Source: JACVRW01 sp963764665
GTDB taxonomy: Bacteria > Actinomycetota > Thermoleophilia > Solirubrobacterales > Thermoleophilaceae
Length of the DNA: 64,000 bases
Reading direction: 5' to 3'
Assembly (NCBI GenBank): GCA_963764665.1
Contig: CAVXTL010000008.1
Location: forward strand, 1 to 64,000
Below, piece after piece: positions 7,849 to 16,244 of this stretch (positions within the stretch are counted from its first letter, which is position 1; the number at the start of each line of letters is the position of its first letter). Both the position numbers and the translations under genes were made by a program. A model generated the notes under the pieces. That model had not been told where the DNA came from. It did not search any database and saw nothing but the letters and a program-made list of their open reading frames with translations.

Positions 7849-9231
7849 ATGGATCGCGACGATGTCGCATTCGCCGGCGTGGCTGCGCAGGCGCGCATGG
7901 TGCGGGACGGGCAGGTGTCCTCGCGTGAGCTCGTGGAGCTCTACCTGGACCGCATCGGGCGCCTCGACCCGCTCCTGAACACGTATCGGATCGTCATGGC
8001 CGAGCGCGCGCTCGCCGACGCCGAGCAGGCCGACGCCCGCCGGCGCGGCGGCGACGTGCGCGCCCTCTTGGGCGTGCCGATCGCGGTCAAGGACACCGAG
8101 GACGTGGCCGGCGAGGTCACGCGCTGGGGCACCGCCGCATTCAGCGATCCGGCTCCGGCCGACGGCGAACTCGTGTCGCGGCTCCGCTCTGCCGGCGCCG
8201 TGCTGCTCGGCAAGACGAATCTCCCCGAGCTGGCCATCATCGGGAGCACGGAGGGCCCCGCGTTCGGCGTGACCCGCAATCCCTGGGACATCGACGCTAC
8301 GCCGGGTGGCTCCAGCGGCGGCAGCGCGGCTGCGGTGGCCGCAGGACTGGCGGCGGGAGCCACGGCGTCGGACGGCGCAGGCTCGATTCGCATCCCCGCG
8401 GCCAACTGCGGGCTCGTGGGGCTCAAGCCGCAGCGCGGGCGCATCCCGCTCACGCCGTTCGCGGAGCACTGGCACGGCCTGAGCGTCCTGGGCTTCGAGG
8501 CGCGCAGCGTGGCCGACGCCGGGCTTCTGCTCGACGTGGGCGCCGGCACGGCCTCTCAGCGCCGCTACGCAGGCGCCGCCGAGCAGCCGCCGGGCCGGCT
8601 GCGGGTGGCGCTGTCCACCAAGGCTCTGCTGCCGGCGCGCGTGGATCCCCAGCTCCGGCGCGCGGTCGAGGAGACCGGCGAGCGCCTGCGCTCGCTGGGC
8701 CACGCGGTGGACGTGCGCGATCCCGACTTCCCGGTGGCGGCCGGCAACGCCTTCGTGACCCGTTACCTGGCAGGCATCGCCGAGGACGTGGCCCGTGTGC
8801 CGCGGCCGGACCGCCTTCAGCGGCGCACTCGCGGGTTCGGCCGGCTCGGCAGGCCGTTCCCCAAGAGCCTGGTCCAGCGGGCCAAGCGCGATGCCGTCGA
8901 GCAGGCGGAGCGGATCAACCGGATCTTCACGGACTTCGACGTGCTCGTGACGCCGACCACCGGCAAGCCCCCCGTGCGCGCGGCCGAGTGGGAGGGCATG
9001 AGCGCCATGCGCACCCTGCTGGGCAATGCGGACGCCTATCCCTACTCGGGGATCTGGAACCACACCGGCCAGCCGTCCTGCTCGGTGCCGGCGCCGAACG
9101 TCAGCGACAGGGGCCTGCCGCTCGGCGTGCAGCTGATCGGCCGTCCGGACAGCGAGGAGACGCTGCTCTCGCTGGCCGCCCAGCTCGAGGCGGACGTGGG
9201 CTGGACCGAGCGCCGGCCACCGCTCGCCTGA
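7849..9231 (+). CDS. Amidase signature family protein
   Basis: 460 residues. The Ser-cisSer-Lys triad is visible: the Lys in GVPIAVKDTEDVAG, and the serines in TPGGSSGGSAAAVAAGLA and DGAGSIRIPAANCG. The amidase signature family includes GatA and many hydrolases of small amides; without gatB/gatC nearby this is more likely a stand-alone amidase of unknown substrate. TACAGT at 7835-7840 lies eight bases before ATG, so the gene probably has its own leaderless promoter inside the cluster. Confidence 0.9.
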   Translation: MDRDDVAFAGVAAQARMVRDGQVSSRELVELYLDRIGRLDPLLNTYRIVMAERALADAEQADARRRGGDVRALLGVPIAVKDTEDVAGEVTRWGTAAFSDPAPADGELVSRLRSAGAVLLGKTNLPELAIIGSTEGPAFGVTRNPWDIDATPGGSSGGSAAAVAAGLAAGATASDGAGSIRIPAANCGLVGLKPQRGRIPLTPFAEHWHGLSVLGFEARSVADAGLLLDVGAGTASQRRYAGAAEQPPGRLRVALSTKALLPARVDPQLRRAVEETGERLRSLGHAVDVRDPDFPVAAGNAFVTRYLAGIAEDVARVPRPDRLQRRTRGFGRLGRPFPKSLVQRAKRDAVEQAERINRIFTDFDVLVTPTTGKPPVRAAEWEGMSAMRTLLGNADAYPYSGIWNHTGQPSCSVPAPNVSDRGLPLGVQLIGRPDSEETLLSLAAQLEADVGWTERRPPLA

Positions 9232-9273
9232 CGCGGCGCGTAGGTCCCCGGCGCGACCCTTAGCCTTCCGCCC

Positions 9274-10635
9274 GTGCGCGAGGTGCGTCTACACGACACC
9301 CTCACCGGGTCGGTCCGCGCGATCGAGCCGCGTGAACCGCCGCGCGTGGGCATATACGCCTGCGGGCCGACCGTGTACGGACGCGTTCATGTGGGCAACG
9401 CGCGGCCCTACGTGCTGTTCGCGCTGCTGCGGCGCTTCCTGGAGCACGAGGGCTACGACCCGACGCTCGTGGTGAACGTCACCGACGTGAACGACAAGAT
9501 CTACGACGCCGCTCGCGCGGAGGGCGTGCCCAGCGAGGCACTTGCGCGGGCCATGACGGCGGCGTACGTGGAGGACACCGACAGGCTCGGTCTGGGGCGG
9601 CCCGACAGCGAGCCGAAGGCGAGCGAGACGATCGAGGCGATCGTCTCGCTCATCGCCGACCTGGTGGAGTCCGGGCACGCATACGAGGCGGGCGGCGACG
9701 TGTACTTCAGCGTGCCGAGCTTCGAGGACTACGGCAAGCTCTCGAACCGGCCCACCGAGGAGATGCGCCAGGGGGAGGGGGACGACGCCGCCGCGCTCAA
9801 GCGCGCGCCCCAGGACTTCGCGCTCTGGAAGGCCACGAAGGACGGCGAGGACACGAGCTGGAGCTCACCGTGGGGGGAGGGCCGGCCGGGCTGGCACATC
9901 GAGTGCTCGGCCATGGCCGAGGAGCTGCTCGGGGTGGACTTCGAGGTGCACGGCGGGGGCTCCGACCTCGTGTTCCCGCACCACGAGAACGAGATCGCGC
10001 AGACGGAGGCGGCCCGCGACAGGCCCCTCGCGAGGCTCTGGATGCACAACGGGATGGTCGAGATGGGCGCCGAGAAGATGGCCAAGTCCGTGGGCAACAT
10101 CCGCCTGCTGCACGGCGCGCTCGACGAATTCGGTCCCGAGGCGATCCTGATGTGGCTCGTGAGCGCCCACTACCGGAAGCCGATCGGCTACTCGGAGGAG
10201 GCTCTCGCCCAGGCCGAGGCCAACGTGCGCACGATCCGCGAGCTGGTGCGCCGCCTCGATGCCGAGGCAGGCGCCGGGGATATCGACGACCTGGCCGAGC
10301 GCTTCTTCGACGCCCTGGCCGACGACTTCAACACCGCGGAGGCCCGCGCCGTCCTCTTCGAGTGGGTGGACCAGGCCAATCGCCGCCTCGAGGCCGGCGA
10401 GCGGGTCGGGGCGGGGCGTCTGCGCGAGATGCTGTACGCCTTCGGGCTCGAGCGGCTCGTGGATCAGGCCGACGAAGAGGCCCCCGAGGACGTTCGAGAG
10501 CTGGCCGACCGGCGCGAGGCGGCTCGGACGGCACGCGACTTCGCCGAGGCGGACCGGTTGCGCGACGAGCTTGCGGAACAGGGCTGGGAGGTCCGCGACA
10601 CCGCGGACGGCCCCCGCCTCGTCCGCTCTCAGTGA
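9274..10635 (+). CDS. cysS: Cysteinyl-tRNA synthetase
   Basis: 453 residues. A class I synthetase: the HIGH-type motif is HVGNARP after IYACGPTVYG, whose Cys is a zinc ligand, and the KMSKS loop reads KMAKSVGN. GWHIECSAM and HHENEIAQTEA hold the remaining zinc ligands typical of CysRS. The start is GTG at 9274, with TAGCCT seven bases upstream and no ribosome binding site. Its stop overlaps the start of rlmB. Confidence 0.96.
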   Translation: MREVRLHDTLTGSVRAIEPREPPRVGIYACGPTVYGRVHVGNARPYVLFALLRRFLEHEGYDPTLVVNVTDVNDKIYDAARAEGVPSEALARAMTAAYVEDTDRLGLGRPDSEPKASETIEAIVSLIADLVESGHAYEAGGDVYFSVPSFEDYGKLSNRPTEEMRQGEGDDAAALKRAPQDFALWKATKDGEDTSWSSPWGEGRPGWHIECSAMAEELLGVDFEVHGGGSDLVFPHHENEIAQTEAARDRPLARLWMHNGMVEMGAEKMAKSVGNIRLLHGALDEFGPEAILMWLVSAHYRKPIGYSEEALAQAEANVRTIRELVRRLDAEAGAGDIDDLAERFFDALADDFNTAEARAVLFEWVDQANRRLEAGERVGAGRLREMLYAFGLERLVDQADEEAPEDVRELADRREAARTARDFAEADRLRDELAEQGWEVRDTADGPRLVRSQ

Positions 10636-11336
10636 TCGTCTACGGCCGCAACCCCGTCCGTGAGGCGCTCCGGGGCCCGCGCACGGTCGAGCATGTCTGG
10701 GCCACCTCGCGCGCCGCACGCGAGTCCTGGCTGGACGGAGTGGAGGTGCGCGTTGCCGCATCCGAGGAGATCGAGGGGCTCTGCGGGTCGCCGGAGCACC
10801 AGGGCATCTGCGCCGAGGCCGGGCCCTACCGCTACGCGGAGGCCGACACCCTGCTCGAGCCGCCCGAGGCGCTCGTCCTGTGTCTCGACGAGGTGCAGGA
10901 CCCGCACAACCTCGGCGCCGTCTGCCGGGTGGCGGAGGCCTCAGGCTGCTCCGGCGTGGTGATCCCCGAGCGACGCTCGGCCACGGTCACCCCGGCCACG
11001 TGCAAGGCGTCCGCCGGCGCGGTGGAGCACCTGGCGGTGGCGCAGGTGCGCAATCTCGCCGACTGGCTTGCCACCGCAAAGGCAGCCGGAGCCTGGGTTT
11101 ACGGCGCCGCCTCGGACGCACCCGTGGCCTACGACGCTCCGGACTACGGCGGCCGGGTCGTGCTGGTGCTGGGCTCCGAGGGGCGAGGGCTCAGGCCGCG
11201 CGTGAGCGCTGCCTGCGACGCCCTGGTGGCCCTGCCGCTCAGGGGCAAGATCGACTCGCTGAACGTGGCCACGGCGGCGGCCGCGCTCGTGTACGCCGTC
11301 TTGCACCTGCGCGGAGGACTTGACAGGGCTCCATAA
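10632..11336 (+). CDS. rlmB: 23S rRNA (guanosine-2'-O) methyltransferase, TrmH/SpoU family
   Basis: 234 residues. The N-terminal substrate-binding domain starts IVYGRNPVREAL. The SPOUT knot carries the three family motifs: DPHNLGAVCRVAEASG, LVLGSEGRGL and LPLRGKIDSLNVATAAA. RlmB methylates the ribose of a guanosine in the peptidyl-transferase region of 23S rRNA; other TrmH members methylate tRNA, so the exact target is inferred from the position after cysS, as in many genomes. GTG 10632 overlaps the cysS stop. Confidence 0.9.
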   Translation: MIVYGRNPVREALRGPRTVEHVWATSRAARESWLDGVEVRVAASEEIEGLCGSPEHQGICAEAGPYRYAEADTLLEPPEALVLCLDEVQDPHNLGAVCRVAEASGCSGVVIPERRSATVTPATCKASAGAVEHLAVAQVRNLADWLATAKAAGAWVYGAASDAPVAYDAPDYGGRVVLVLGSEGRGLRPRVSAACDALVALPLRGKIDSLNVATAAAALVYAVLHLRGGLDRAP

Positions 11337-11348
11337 CTCACATATCTT
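11320..11348 (+). promoter_or_regulatory. Near-consensus housekeeping promoter for the downstream sigma gene
   Basis: TTGACA at 11320-11325, a 17-base spacer, then TATCTT at 11343-11348. This is the best sigma-70 promoter in the window and it overlaps the last codons of rlmB. It would give a leader of about 110 bases for the sigma factor gene at 11467, which has a conventional ribosome binding site. Confidence 0.8.
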
Positions 11349-11466
11349 CCCGCTCGATCAGGCTGAAGTGGAGCTTTAGGGAGTGACACTTCAGAGCAAC
11401 CTGGCGCCAGGGGAGGTACCGCGCCACCGAGCTTTCAAGGGCTTTTCAGCCCGAGAGGAGCCTTCG

Positions 11467-12153
11467 ATGGCCATTTCCGCAACCCCTCGTCCGGCGACGG
11501 CACGTCGCTATACGGGGCCAAAGTCTAACTCTGAAGCTGAGCTTGATGATCACTACCTCATCGCGCTCGCAAAGCAGGGCAAGAAGGATGCGTACGACAA
11601 GATCGTGCGCCGCTACCACGGCTTCGTGCGCCTCAAGGCGTCGTCGTACTTCCTCATAGGCGGGGACTCCGACGATCTCATCCAGGAGGGCCTGGTTGGG
11701 CTCTACAAAGCGGTTCGCGACTATCGCGCCGACCGCGAGTCGAGCTTCCGGAACTTCGCGGAGCTGTGCATCACGCGCCAGATCATCACCGCGGTCAAGA
11801 CGTCCACGCGGAACAAGCACACCCCGCTGAACGAGTACGTGTCGTTCTCGCAGACGCCGGCGGCGGGCGGCGGTGACGGGGATCCCACGCTCGACGAGTT
11901 GCTTCCGGGGCCCACGGCGCACGATCCGGCGAATCAGGTGATCTCGACCGAGGAGCTCCACAGCCTCGTGACCTGCCTGTCCAGCGTGCTCTCCGAGCTC
12001 GAGAGCTCGGTGCTGTCCCTGTACCTGGACGGCTACAGCTACGAGAGCATCGCCGAGCGGCTGGCCTGCGACACCAAGACGGTGGACAACGCCCTCCAGC
12101 GCGTCAAGCGCAAGGTTGGGACGCACCTGGCCTCCCGGCAGGTCCTCTTGTAG
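11467..12153 (+). CDS. RNA polymerase sigma factor, SigH-like
   Basis: 228 residues. Region 2 is clear (LIQEGLVGLYKAVRDYRADRE, then FRNFAELCITRQIITAVKTS), and region 4 ends with a helix-turn-helix (YESIAERLACDTKTVDNALQRVKRK). This layout resembles Bacillus SigH, which also lies downstream of cysS-rlmB. Its regulon here is unknown. ATG 11467 is chosen because GAGGAG precedes it at correct spacing; an earlier in-frame GTG at 11383 would extend the protein without homology. It is driven by a strong promoter at 11320-11348. Confidence 0.9.
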   Translation: MAISATPRPATARRYTGPKSNSEAELDDHYLIALAKQGKKDAYDKIVRRYHGFVRLKASSYFLIGGDSDDLIQEGLVGLYKAVRDYRADRESSFRNFAELCITRQIITAVKTSTRNKHTPLNEYVSFSQTPAAGGGDGDPTLDELLPGPTAHDPANQVISTEELHSLVTCLSSVLSELESSVLSLYLDGYSYESIAERLACDTKTVDNALQRVKRKVGTHLASRQVLL

Positions 12154-12250
12154 GCCTTGGCCCGTAGGTAGAGGGTTTTCCGCCCTGGACGAATGTTCGG
12201 GGCCCGACCCTCTCGATGAGGGCGGCTAGCGGGATGGCCGATGGACTCGT

Positions 12251-13024
12251 ATGCGGGTCCGCCCCTCCTTCGTATTGCCTCTGGCTGCCCTGCTCGCCCT
12301 CTGCGTGTACCGCGCCGAGGTCCAGCTGGACAACGCCTCCGCCCAGGCGTCCGCCGCCCCCGCACCCACCGTGCAGACCACGCCCGCGCCGGCGCCCCCC
12401 GCCGAGCCGGCCCCGGCTCCGCGGCCCGAGCCGAACCTGGTGAGCGTTCGCGGCCAGGTGGCCCTGCGCGAGCGCCCGGGCGGCGACGCGGCGGCGCTCG
12501 TGGGGTCCACCACGCAGTTCGGCTCCCCGCGCGTGCTGAACGTGGCGGCCCGCCGCGGAGCATGGCTCGGCGTGGTCACCGACGAGCAGCCCAACGGACA
12601 GCTGGCCTGGGTGAGGGCCAAGGACCCGGCCCTCCGCGCCGGCCGCACCTCATGGTCGCTTCACGCCGACCTGTCGGAGCGCTCGCTGGAGCTGCGACGG
12701 GGCGGCCGCACCGTCAAGCGGCTCAGCGTCGCCGTGGGCACCGCTTCCTCGCCCACCCCACCCGGTCGCTACGCCGTGACCGACAAGATCGACGGCTCTC
12801 GCTACGGCCCCTACTACGGCTGCTGCATCCTCGCCCTCACCGGCCACCAGACCAACCCGCCGCCCGGCTGGACCGGCGGCGACCGCCTGGCCATCCACGG
12901 CACGGACGTGCCGTCGTCGATCGGGAACGCCGCATCGGCGGGCTGCCTGCGGGCCGCCGACGCCGACCTCCAGGTCCTGATGGCCCGGACACCGCTCGGC
13001 ACGCCGGTTTTCGTCCGCTCCTAG
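12251..13024 (+). CDS. Exported L,D-transpeptidase (YkuD) with SH3-like domain
   Basis: 257 residues. An N-terminal membrane or signal segment (FVLPLAALLALCVYRA) leads into a Pro/Ala-rich linker, an SH3-like region (residues ~65-120) and a YkuD catalytic domain. The active-site motif is complete: IHGTDVPSSIGNAASAGCLR, with the conserved His and the nucleophilic Cys. Such enzymes make 3-3 peptidoglycan cross-links or attach proteins to the wall. A small hairpin (12208-12222) precedes it; the ribosome binding site is weak. Confidence 0.93.
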   Translation: MRVRPSFVLPLAALLALCVYRAEVQLDNASAQASAAPAPTVQTTPAPAPPAEPAPAPRPEPNLVSVRGQVALRERPGGDAAALVGSTTQFGSPRVLNVAARRGAWLGVVTDEQPNGQLAWVRAKDPALRAGRTSWSLHADLSERSLELRRGGRTVKRLSVAVGTASSPTPPGRYAVTDKIDGSRYGPYYGCCILALTGHQTNPPPGWTGGDRLAIHGTDVPSSIGNAASAGCLRAADADLQVLMARTPLGTPVFVRS

Positions 13025-13035
13025 ACCGAACTGGT

Positions 13036-13061
13036 GTTTCCAGGGTCCCCAGGACGGGTAC
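13036..13061 (+). promoter_or_regulatory. SigB/SigF-type promoter: GTTT, 16 bases, GGGTAC
   Basis: GTTT at 13036-13039 and GGGTAC at 13056-13061 match the consensus of actinobacterial general-stress sigma factors (mycobacterial SigF, Streptomyces SigB). A perfect 14-bp palindrome GGTTGCCGGCAACC (13063-13076) follows at the expected start of transcription. The downstream gene starts at 13095 with a strong ribosome binding site. Confidence 0.5.
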
Positions 13062-13094
13062 CGGTTGCCGGCAACCCCGTCTGAGGAGGAGACA

Positions 13095-13268
13095 ATGATC
13101 GGAATCCTGATCGCAGTCCTGTTGGCAGCCCTGGTGTTCGCGATCCTCGCTGCCCTTACCGGCTCCACGATCGTGGCCATCGTCGGCGCCGTGCTGGTGC
13201 TGCTTGCCGGCATTCCGTCCGGTGGCTTCGGATTCGGCTCGCGCTACGGCGGCAGAGGCGCCGCCTAA
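13095..13268 (+). CDS. Small hydrophobic membrane protein (57 residues)
   Basis: Two closely spaced transmembrane segments (residues ~2-22 and ~25-43) followed by a Gly-rich tail ending in GSRYGGRG. GGAGGAG precedes ATG at good spacing, which supports translation. The upstream GTTT-N16-GGGTAC element suggests stress control; small two-helix proteins with this layout are often stress-induced, but no function can be assigned. Its stop codon abuts the tRNA gene on the other strand. Confidence 0.7.
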   Translation: MIGILIAVLLAALVFAILAALTGSTIVAIVGAVLVLLAGIPSGGFGFGSRYGGRGAA

Positions 13269-13339
13269 GCCGGAGGCGGGATTCGAACCCGCGCCACCCG
13301 GTTTACAAAACCGGTGCTCTACCCCTGAGCTACTCCGGC
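13268..13339 (-). tRNA. tRNA-Thr (anticodon TGT)
   Basis: A 72-base cloverleaf on the minus strand: acceptor GCCGGAG/CTCCGGC, D-stem GCTC/GAGC, anticodon stem CCGGT/ACCGG with loop TTTGTAA, giving anticodon TGT (reads ACA), and T-arm GCGGG-TTCGAAT-CCCGC. The discriminator base is T and no CCA is encoded. Pairing is complete in every stem. Confidence 0.96.
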
Positions 13340-13407
13340 GGGGTGGGGCGAGACTACCGCGGCGTTGTGATGCGGCCGGCGAATTCGCGCCGGCCGCCGC
13401 GCGGTTC

Positions 13408-13950
13408 CTAGTGCGCTTCGGCGCTGGTGGCGCCGGCTGCCGCGTGCTCGATGTTCCCGTGGCCGTTGGAGGCCACCGGCACGTCCTCGAGCGGCTCGAA
13501 CTCGCCTTCGGCGTTCAGGCGCCGCTCCAGCTCGCCCAGGACCAGGCCGAAGAGGAAATGCCGCCAGGTGGCCTGCGCGAAGGCGCGGCCGTTGCCGTGC
13601 AGCGGCTCGAGGTCCCCGCGCGCCGGGTGGTAGCGGTCCACCAGCCGTCCGAGCGGCCAGGTGGCCAGGTGCTCGGCGAGCGCGATCGCCACGCCGTTCG
13701 CGGTGGCCGGGCCCGGGGCCAGCGGGCGAACGAGCGCGTACCCGGCGCCGAAGGCGGCCCCGTTCACCAGGTGGATGGCCACGCCCACGCCCGGCCAGCC
13801 GCCACCCCGCGTGGCGAGCTTCCCGAGCAGCTCCACGTCGTCGTGGCGGGAGCCGAAGACCCGTTTGTCCAGGGGCTGCTGGGCTGCCCAGATGGCCGCG
13901 GCGGCAGCGCCGGCCACGGCTCCGTTCATGGTGCGGCGAAGCTCGATCAC
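13408..13950 (-). CDS. Conserved hypothetical membrane-associated protein
   Basis: 180 residues, function unknown. The N-terminus (GAVAGAAAAAIWAAQQPLD) is hydrophobic and a second hydrophobic stretch (VAIHLVNGAAFGAGYALV) follows; the middle has regularly placed charged motifs (DRYHPARGDL, RAFAQATWRHFLFG) that look like a conserved actinobacterial family, but I cannot name it. GTG at 13950 has TACGCT six bases upstream, the leaderless pattern. It stands alone between tRNA-Thr and the PlsC-GpsA gene. Confidence 0.75.
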   Translation of the reverse strand: MIELRRTMNGAVAGAAAAAIWAAQQPLDKRVFGSRHDDVELLGKLATRGGGWPGVGVAIHLVNGAAFGAGYALVRPLAPGPATANGVAIALAEHLATWPLGRLVDRYHPARGDLEPLHGNGRAFAQATWRHFLFGLVLGELERRLNAEGEFEPLEDVPVASNGHGNIEHAAAGATSAEAH

Positions 13951-13993
13951 ACGGGCAGCGTAACGCGAGGCGCCCCGGCGGGTAGCTGAGGGC

Positions 13994-15676
13994 GTGAAGG
14001 GGATGGGCAGATGGCGGCGCGAGCGGCCGCTCGCGCTCTATCACGAGCGGACGCGGCGGCGCGGGGTGAACTCCGTCGTCTACTGGTCGATCCGCTTCTT
14101 CGCCAAGCCCGCCCTGGTCGTCTACTTCCGCCTCGCCAGGCGCGGCCACGGGCTCATTCCCGAGGGCGGGGTGATCCTCGCTTCGAACCACCGCAGCTTC
14201 CTGGACCCGTTCGTGCTCGGCACCTGCGTCCCGCGGCCGATCTACTTCATGGCCAAGCAGGAGATCTTCACGAACCCGTTCGTCGGGTGGCTGCTCAACT
14301 GCCTCGGCGCGTACCCCGTCAAGCGCGGCGAGTCCGACGAGGAGTCCACCAAGACCACGCTGGCCCTCCTCGCGCGCGGCGAGGCGGTGGTGATCTTCCC
14401 CGAGGGCACGAGAATCAGGCGCGGATCGCTGGGACGGCCACGGCGTGGCGTCGGCCGGATCGCGCTCGAGAGCGGCGCACCGGTGGTTCCGATCGCGGTG
14501 TCCGGCAGCGAGCACGCGCGCCGCGGCTGGCGCATCAGGCCCGTGAAGGTGCACCTGCGGTTCGGCGCGCCACTCACCTTCCCGCGCGTGGAGAGCCCCT
14601 CGCCATTCCTGGCCGGGGAGGTCACCGAGCGGATCTGGCCGTGCGTGGAGCTCCAGTGGGAGTGGCTCGGCGGCCTGCCGCCGCTGCGCACCGCGGCCGT
14701 GGTGGGCGCCGGATCGATGGGCACGGCGGCGGCCGTGGTCCTCGCGCGCGCGGGCCTGGAGGTACAGCTCGGGTGCCGCACGAGCGAGCAGGCGGACCTG
14801 CTGCGCGCCGAGGGCGAGAACGCCGCCTACCTGCCGGGAGTCGGATTCGACGGCGCGATCGAGCCGCGCGCGGTGCGCGACGTGGAGTTCGCCGGGGTGG
14901 ACCTCGTGGTGCTCGCGGTGCCCTGCAGCGCGCTGCCCGCGGCCGTCGGCGAGATCGGCGCCCGGGTGGGCGAGCGCAGCGCCGTGCTCGTGGCCTCGAA
15001 GGGCCTCGTGCCGCCACTCGGCACGACCCCCTCCGCCTTCGTGGCCGAACGCGTCAGGGCGCGCGCGGTGGCGTCGCTGGCCGGCCCCGCGCACGCGCGC
15101 GAAGCCATAGAGCTGGGCGCGTCCGTGGTGCTCGCCACCCGCAACGGCGACCTGCTCCGTCAGCTGGGGGAGGTCCTGGAGGCGGGCGGCCTGACCGTCG
15201 AGGCCACCGACGACGTGACCGGAGCCGAGCTGGCCTCGTGCGCGAAGAACGCCGCCGCCCTGGCGTCCGCAGCGGCCGCCCCGCGCGGCGCGAACCTGGC
15301 CGGTGCTGCCGCGGGCCGGGTCTTCTCCGAGGTGCACCAGCTCGCGCTGGCCCACGGCGGGCGCAGCGAGACGTTCACCGGCCTCGCCGGCGCGGGCGAC
15401 CTGGTGGCCACCGCGCTGGCCGAGGGCAGCCGCAACCGCCGCGCTGGTGAGCTCGTGGGCGCCGGCGTGCCCACGCGCGCCGTCGAGGCGGCCATAGCGC
15501 AGACGGCCGAGTCGCTCGCCACCGTTCCGCTGCTGGGCCTGGCCTTCGAGCGCGAGGGCATCGAGGCGCCCGTGACCACCGGCCTGCGCAAGGTGCTCGA
15601 CGGGGACGCTTCGGCCGACCAGTGGCTCGAGAGCATCCGGGCGAGCGCCGACGCCCGCGGGAGACAAGCTGCCTGA
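13994..15676 (+). CDS. Fusion of 1-acylglycerol-3-phosphate acyltransferase (PlsC) and glycerol-3-phosphate dehydrogenase (GpsA)
   Basis: 560 residues carrying two enzymes of phospholipid synthesis. Residues ~40-220 are a PlsC/LPLAT domain: NHRSFLD at 65-71 is the NHx4D catalytic motif and FPEGTR at 135-140 the substrate motif. Residues ~231-555 are an NAD(P)-dependent glycerol-3-phosphate dehydrogenase: GAGSMG (238-243) is the Rossmann loop, SLAGPAHARE and ELASCAKN hold the catalytic region, and FTGLAGAGDLVATA is the GpsA C-terminal signature. GpsA makes glycerol-3-phosphate from DHAP; PlsC adds the second acyl chain. The frame is open throughout, with no stop between domains. The start is GTG after GTAGCT. 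Confidence 0.93.
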   Translation: MKGMGRWRRERPLALYHERTRRRGVNSVVYWSIRFFAKPALVVYFRLARRGHGLIPEGGVILASNHRSFLDPFVLGTCVPRPIYFMAKQEIFTNPFVGWLLNCLGAYPVKRGESDEESTKTTLALLARGEAVVIFPEGTRIRRGSLGRPRRGVGRIALESGAPVVPIAVSGSEHARRGWRIRPVKVHLRFGAPLTFPRVESPSPFLAGEVTERIWPCVELQWEWLGGLPPLRTAAVVGAGSMGTAAAVVLARAGLEVQLGCRTSEQADLLRAEGENAAYLPGVGFDGAIEPRAVRDVEFAGVDLVVLAVPCSALPAAVGEIGARVGERSAVLVASKGLVPPLGTTPSAFVAERVRARAVASLAGPAHAREAIELGASVVLATRNGDLLRQLGEVLEAGGLTVEATDDVTGAELASCAKNAAALASAAAAPRGANLAGAAAGRVFSEVHQLALAHGGRSETFTGLAGAGDLVATALAEGSRNRRAGELVGAGVPTRAVEAAIAQTAESLATVPLLGLAFEREGIEAPVTTGLRKVLDGDASADQWLESIRASADARGRQAA

Positions 15677-15707
15677 GGGGCGGCCGCAGCCGGGTAGGCT
15701 CTCATGA

Positions 15708-16244
15708 TTGGAGGCGTCAGCCGACAAGCAGCGACTCGATCGGGACTTCACCGAGCTCTATCGCGCCCACCTGCGCGACGTGTACAGCTACGCCTACTAC
15801 CGGATCGGCAACCACCACGACGCCGAGGACCTGACCGAGCAGACCTTCCTCCAGGCGTACAGGCACTTCGAGCGTGCCCAGCGGGAGTCGAACGGCAGGC
15901 CGCTGCGGCCGTGGCTGATCCGCATCGCGCACAACCTCGCGGCGAACTACTACCGCGACCGCTCGCGCCGGCCGATGACCCAGCTCGAGGATGCCGCGGT
16001 GCTCACCGCGCCGCACGACACCGAGACGGTGGTGGAGGGCCGCGAGCAGGTCAAGCACGTGCTCGAGGGCGTCGCGCACCTGCCGGACGACCGCCGCGAG
16101 GCGCTGATCATGCGCTTCGCGCTGGGGATGGACAACCGCGAGATCGCCGGAGCGCTCGACCGCTCCGAGGGTGCCACCAAGGTGTTGATTCACCGAGCGA
16201 TCAAGCAGCTCGAGCAACGGCTTCAGGAGGACGGGCATGAGTGA
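15708..16244 (+). CDS. ECF-type RNA polymerase sigma factor
   Basis: 178 residues. Region 2 reads LYRAHLRDVYSYAYYRIGNHHDAEDLTEQTF and is followed by the RPWLIRIAHNLAANYYRDRSR segment; region 4 ends with NREIAGALDRSEGATKVLIHRAIKQLEQRL. TTG at 15708 is the best start: TAGGCT (15695-15700) lies seven bases upstream, the standard leaderless spacing in this window. An out-of-frame ATG at 15704 is ignored. The next gene overlaps by eight bases and may regulate it. Confidence 0.9.
   Translation: MEASADKQRLDRDFTELYRAHLRDVYSYAYYRIGNHHDAEDLTEQTFLQAYRHFERAQRESNGRPLRPWLIRIAHNLAANYYRDRSRRPMTQLEDAAVLTAPHDTETVVEGREQVKHVLEGVAHLPDDRREALIMRFALGMDNREIAGALDRSEGATKVLIHRAIKQLEQRLQEDGHE

Noticed and set aside
12208..12222. 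CCCTC-TCGAT-GAGGG hairpin before the L,D-transpeptidase gene
   Set aside because: Only five pairs and no T-run; too weak to call a terminator with confidence.
15704..16240. ATG-started open frame at the ECF gene
   Set aside because: It is one base out of frame with the sigma factor; the TTG start at 15708 has the correct frame and spacing to TAGGCT.
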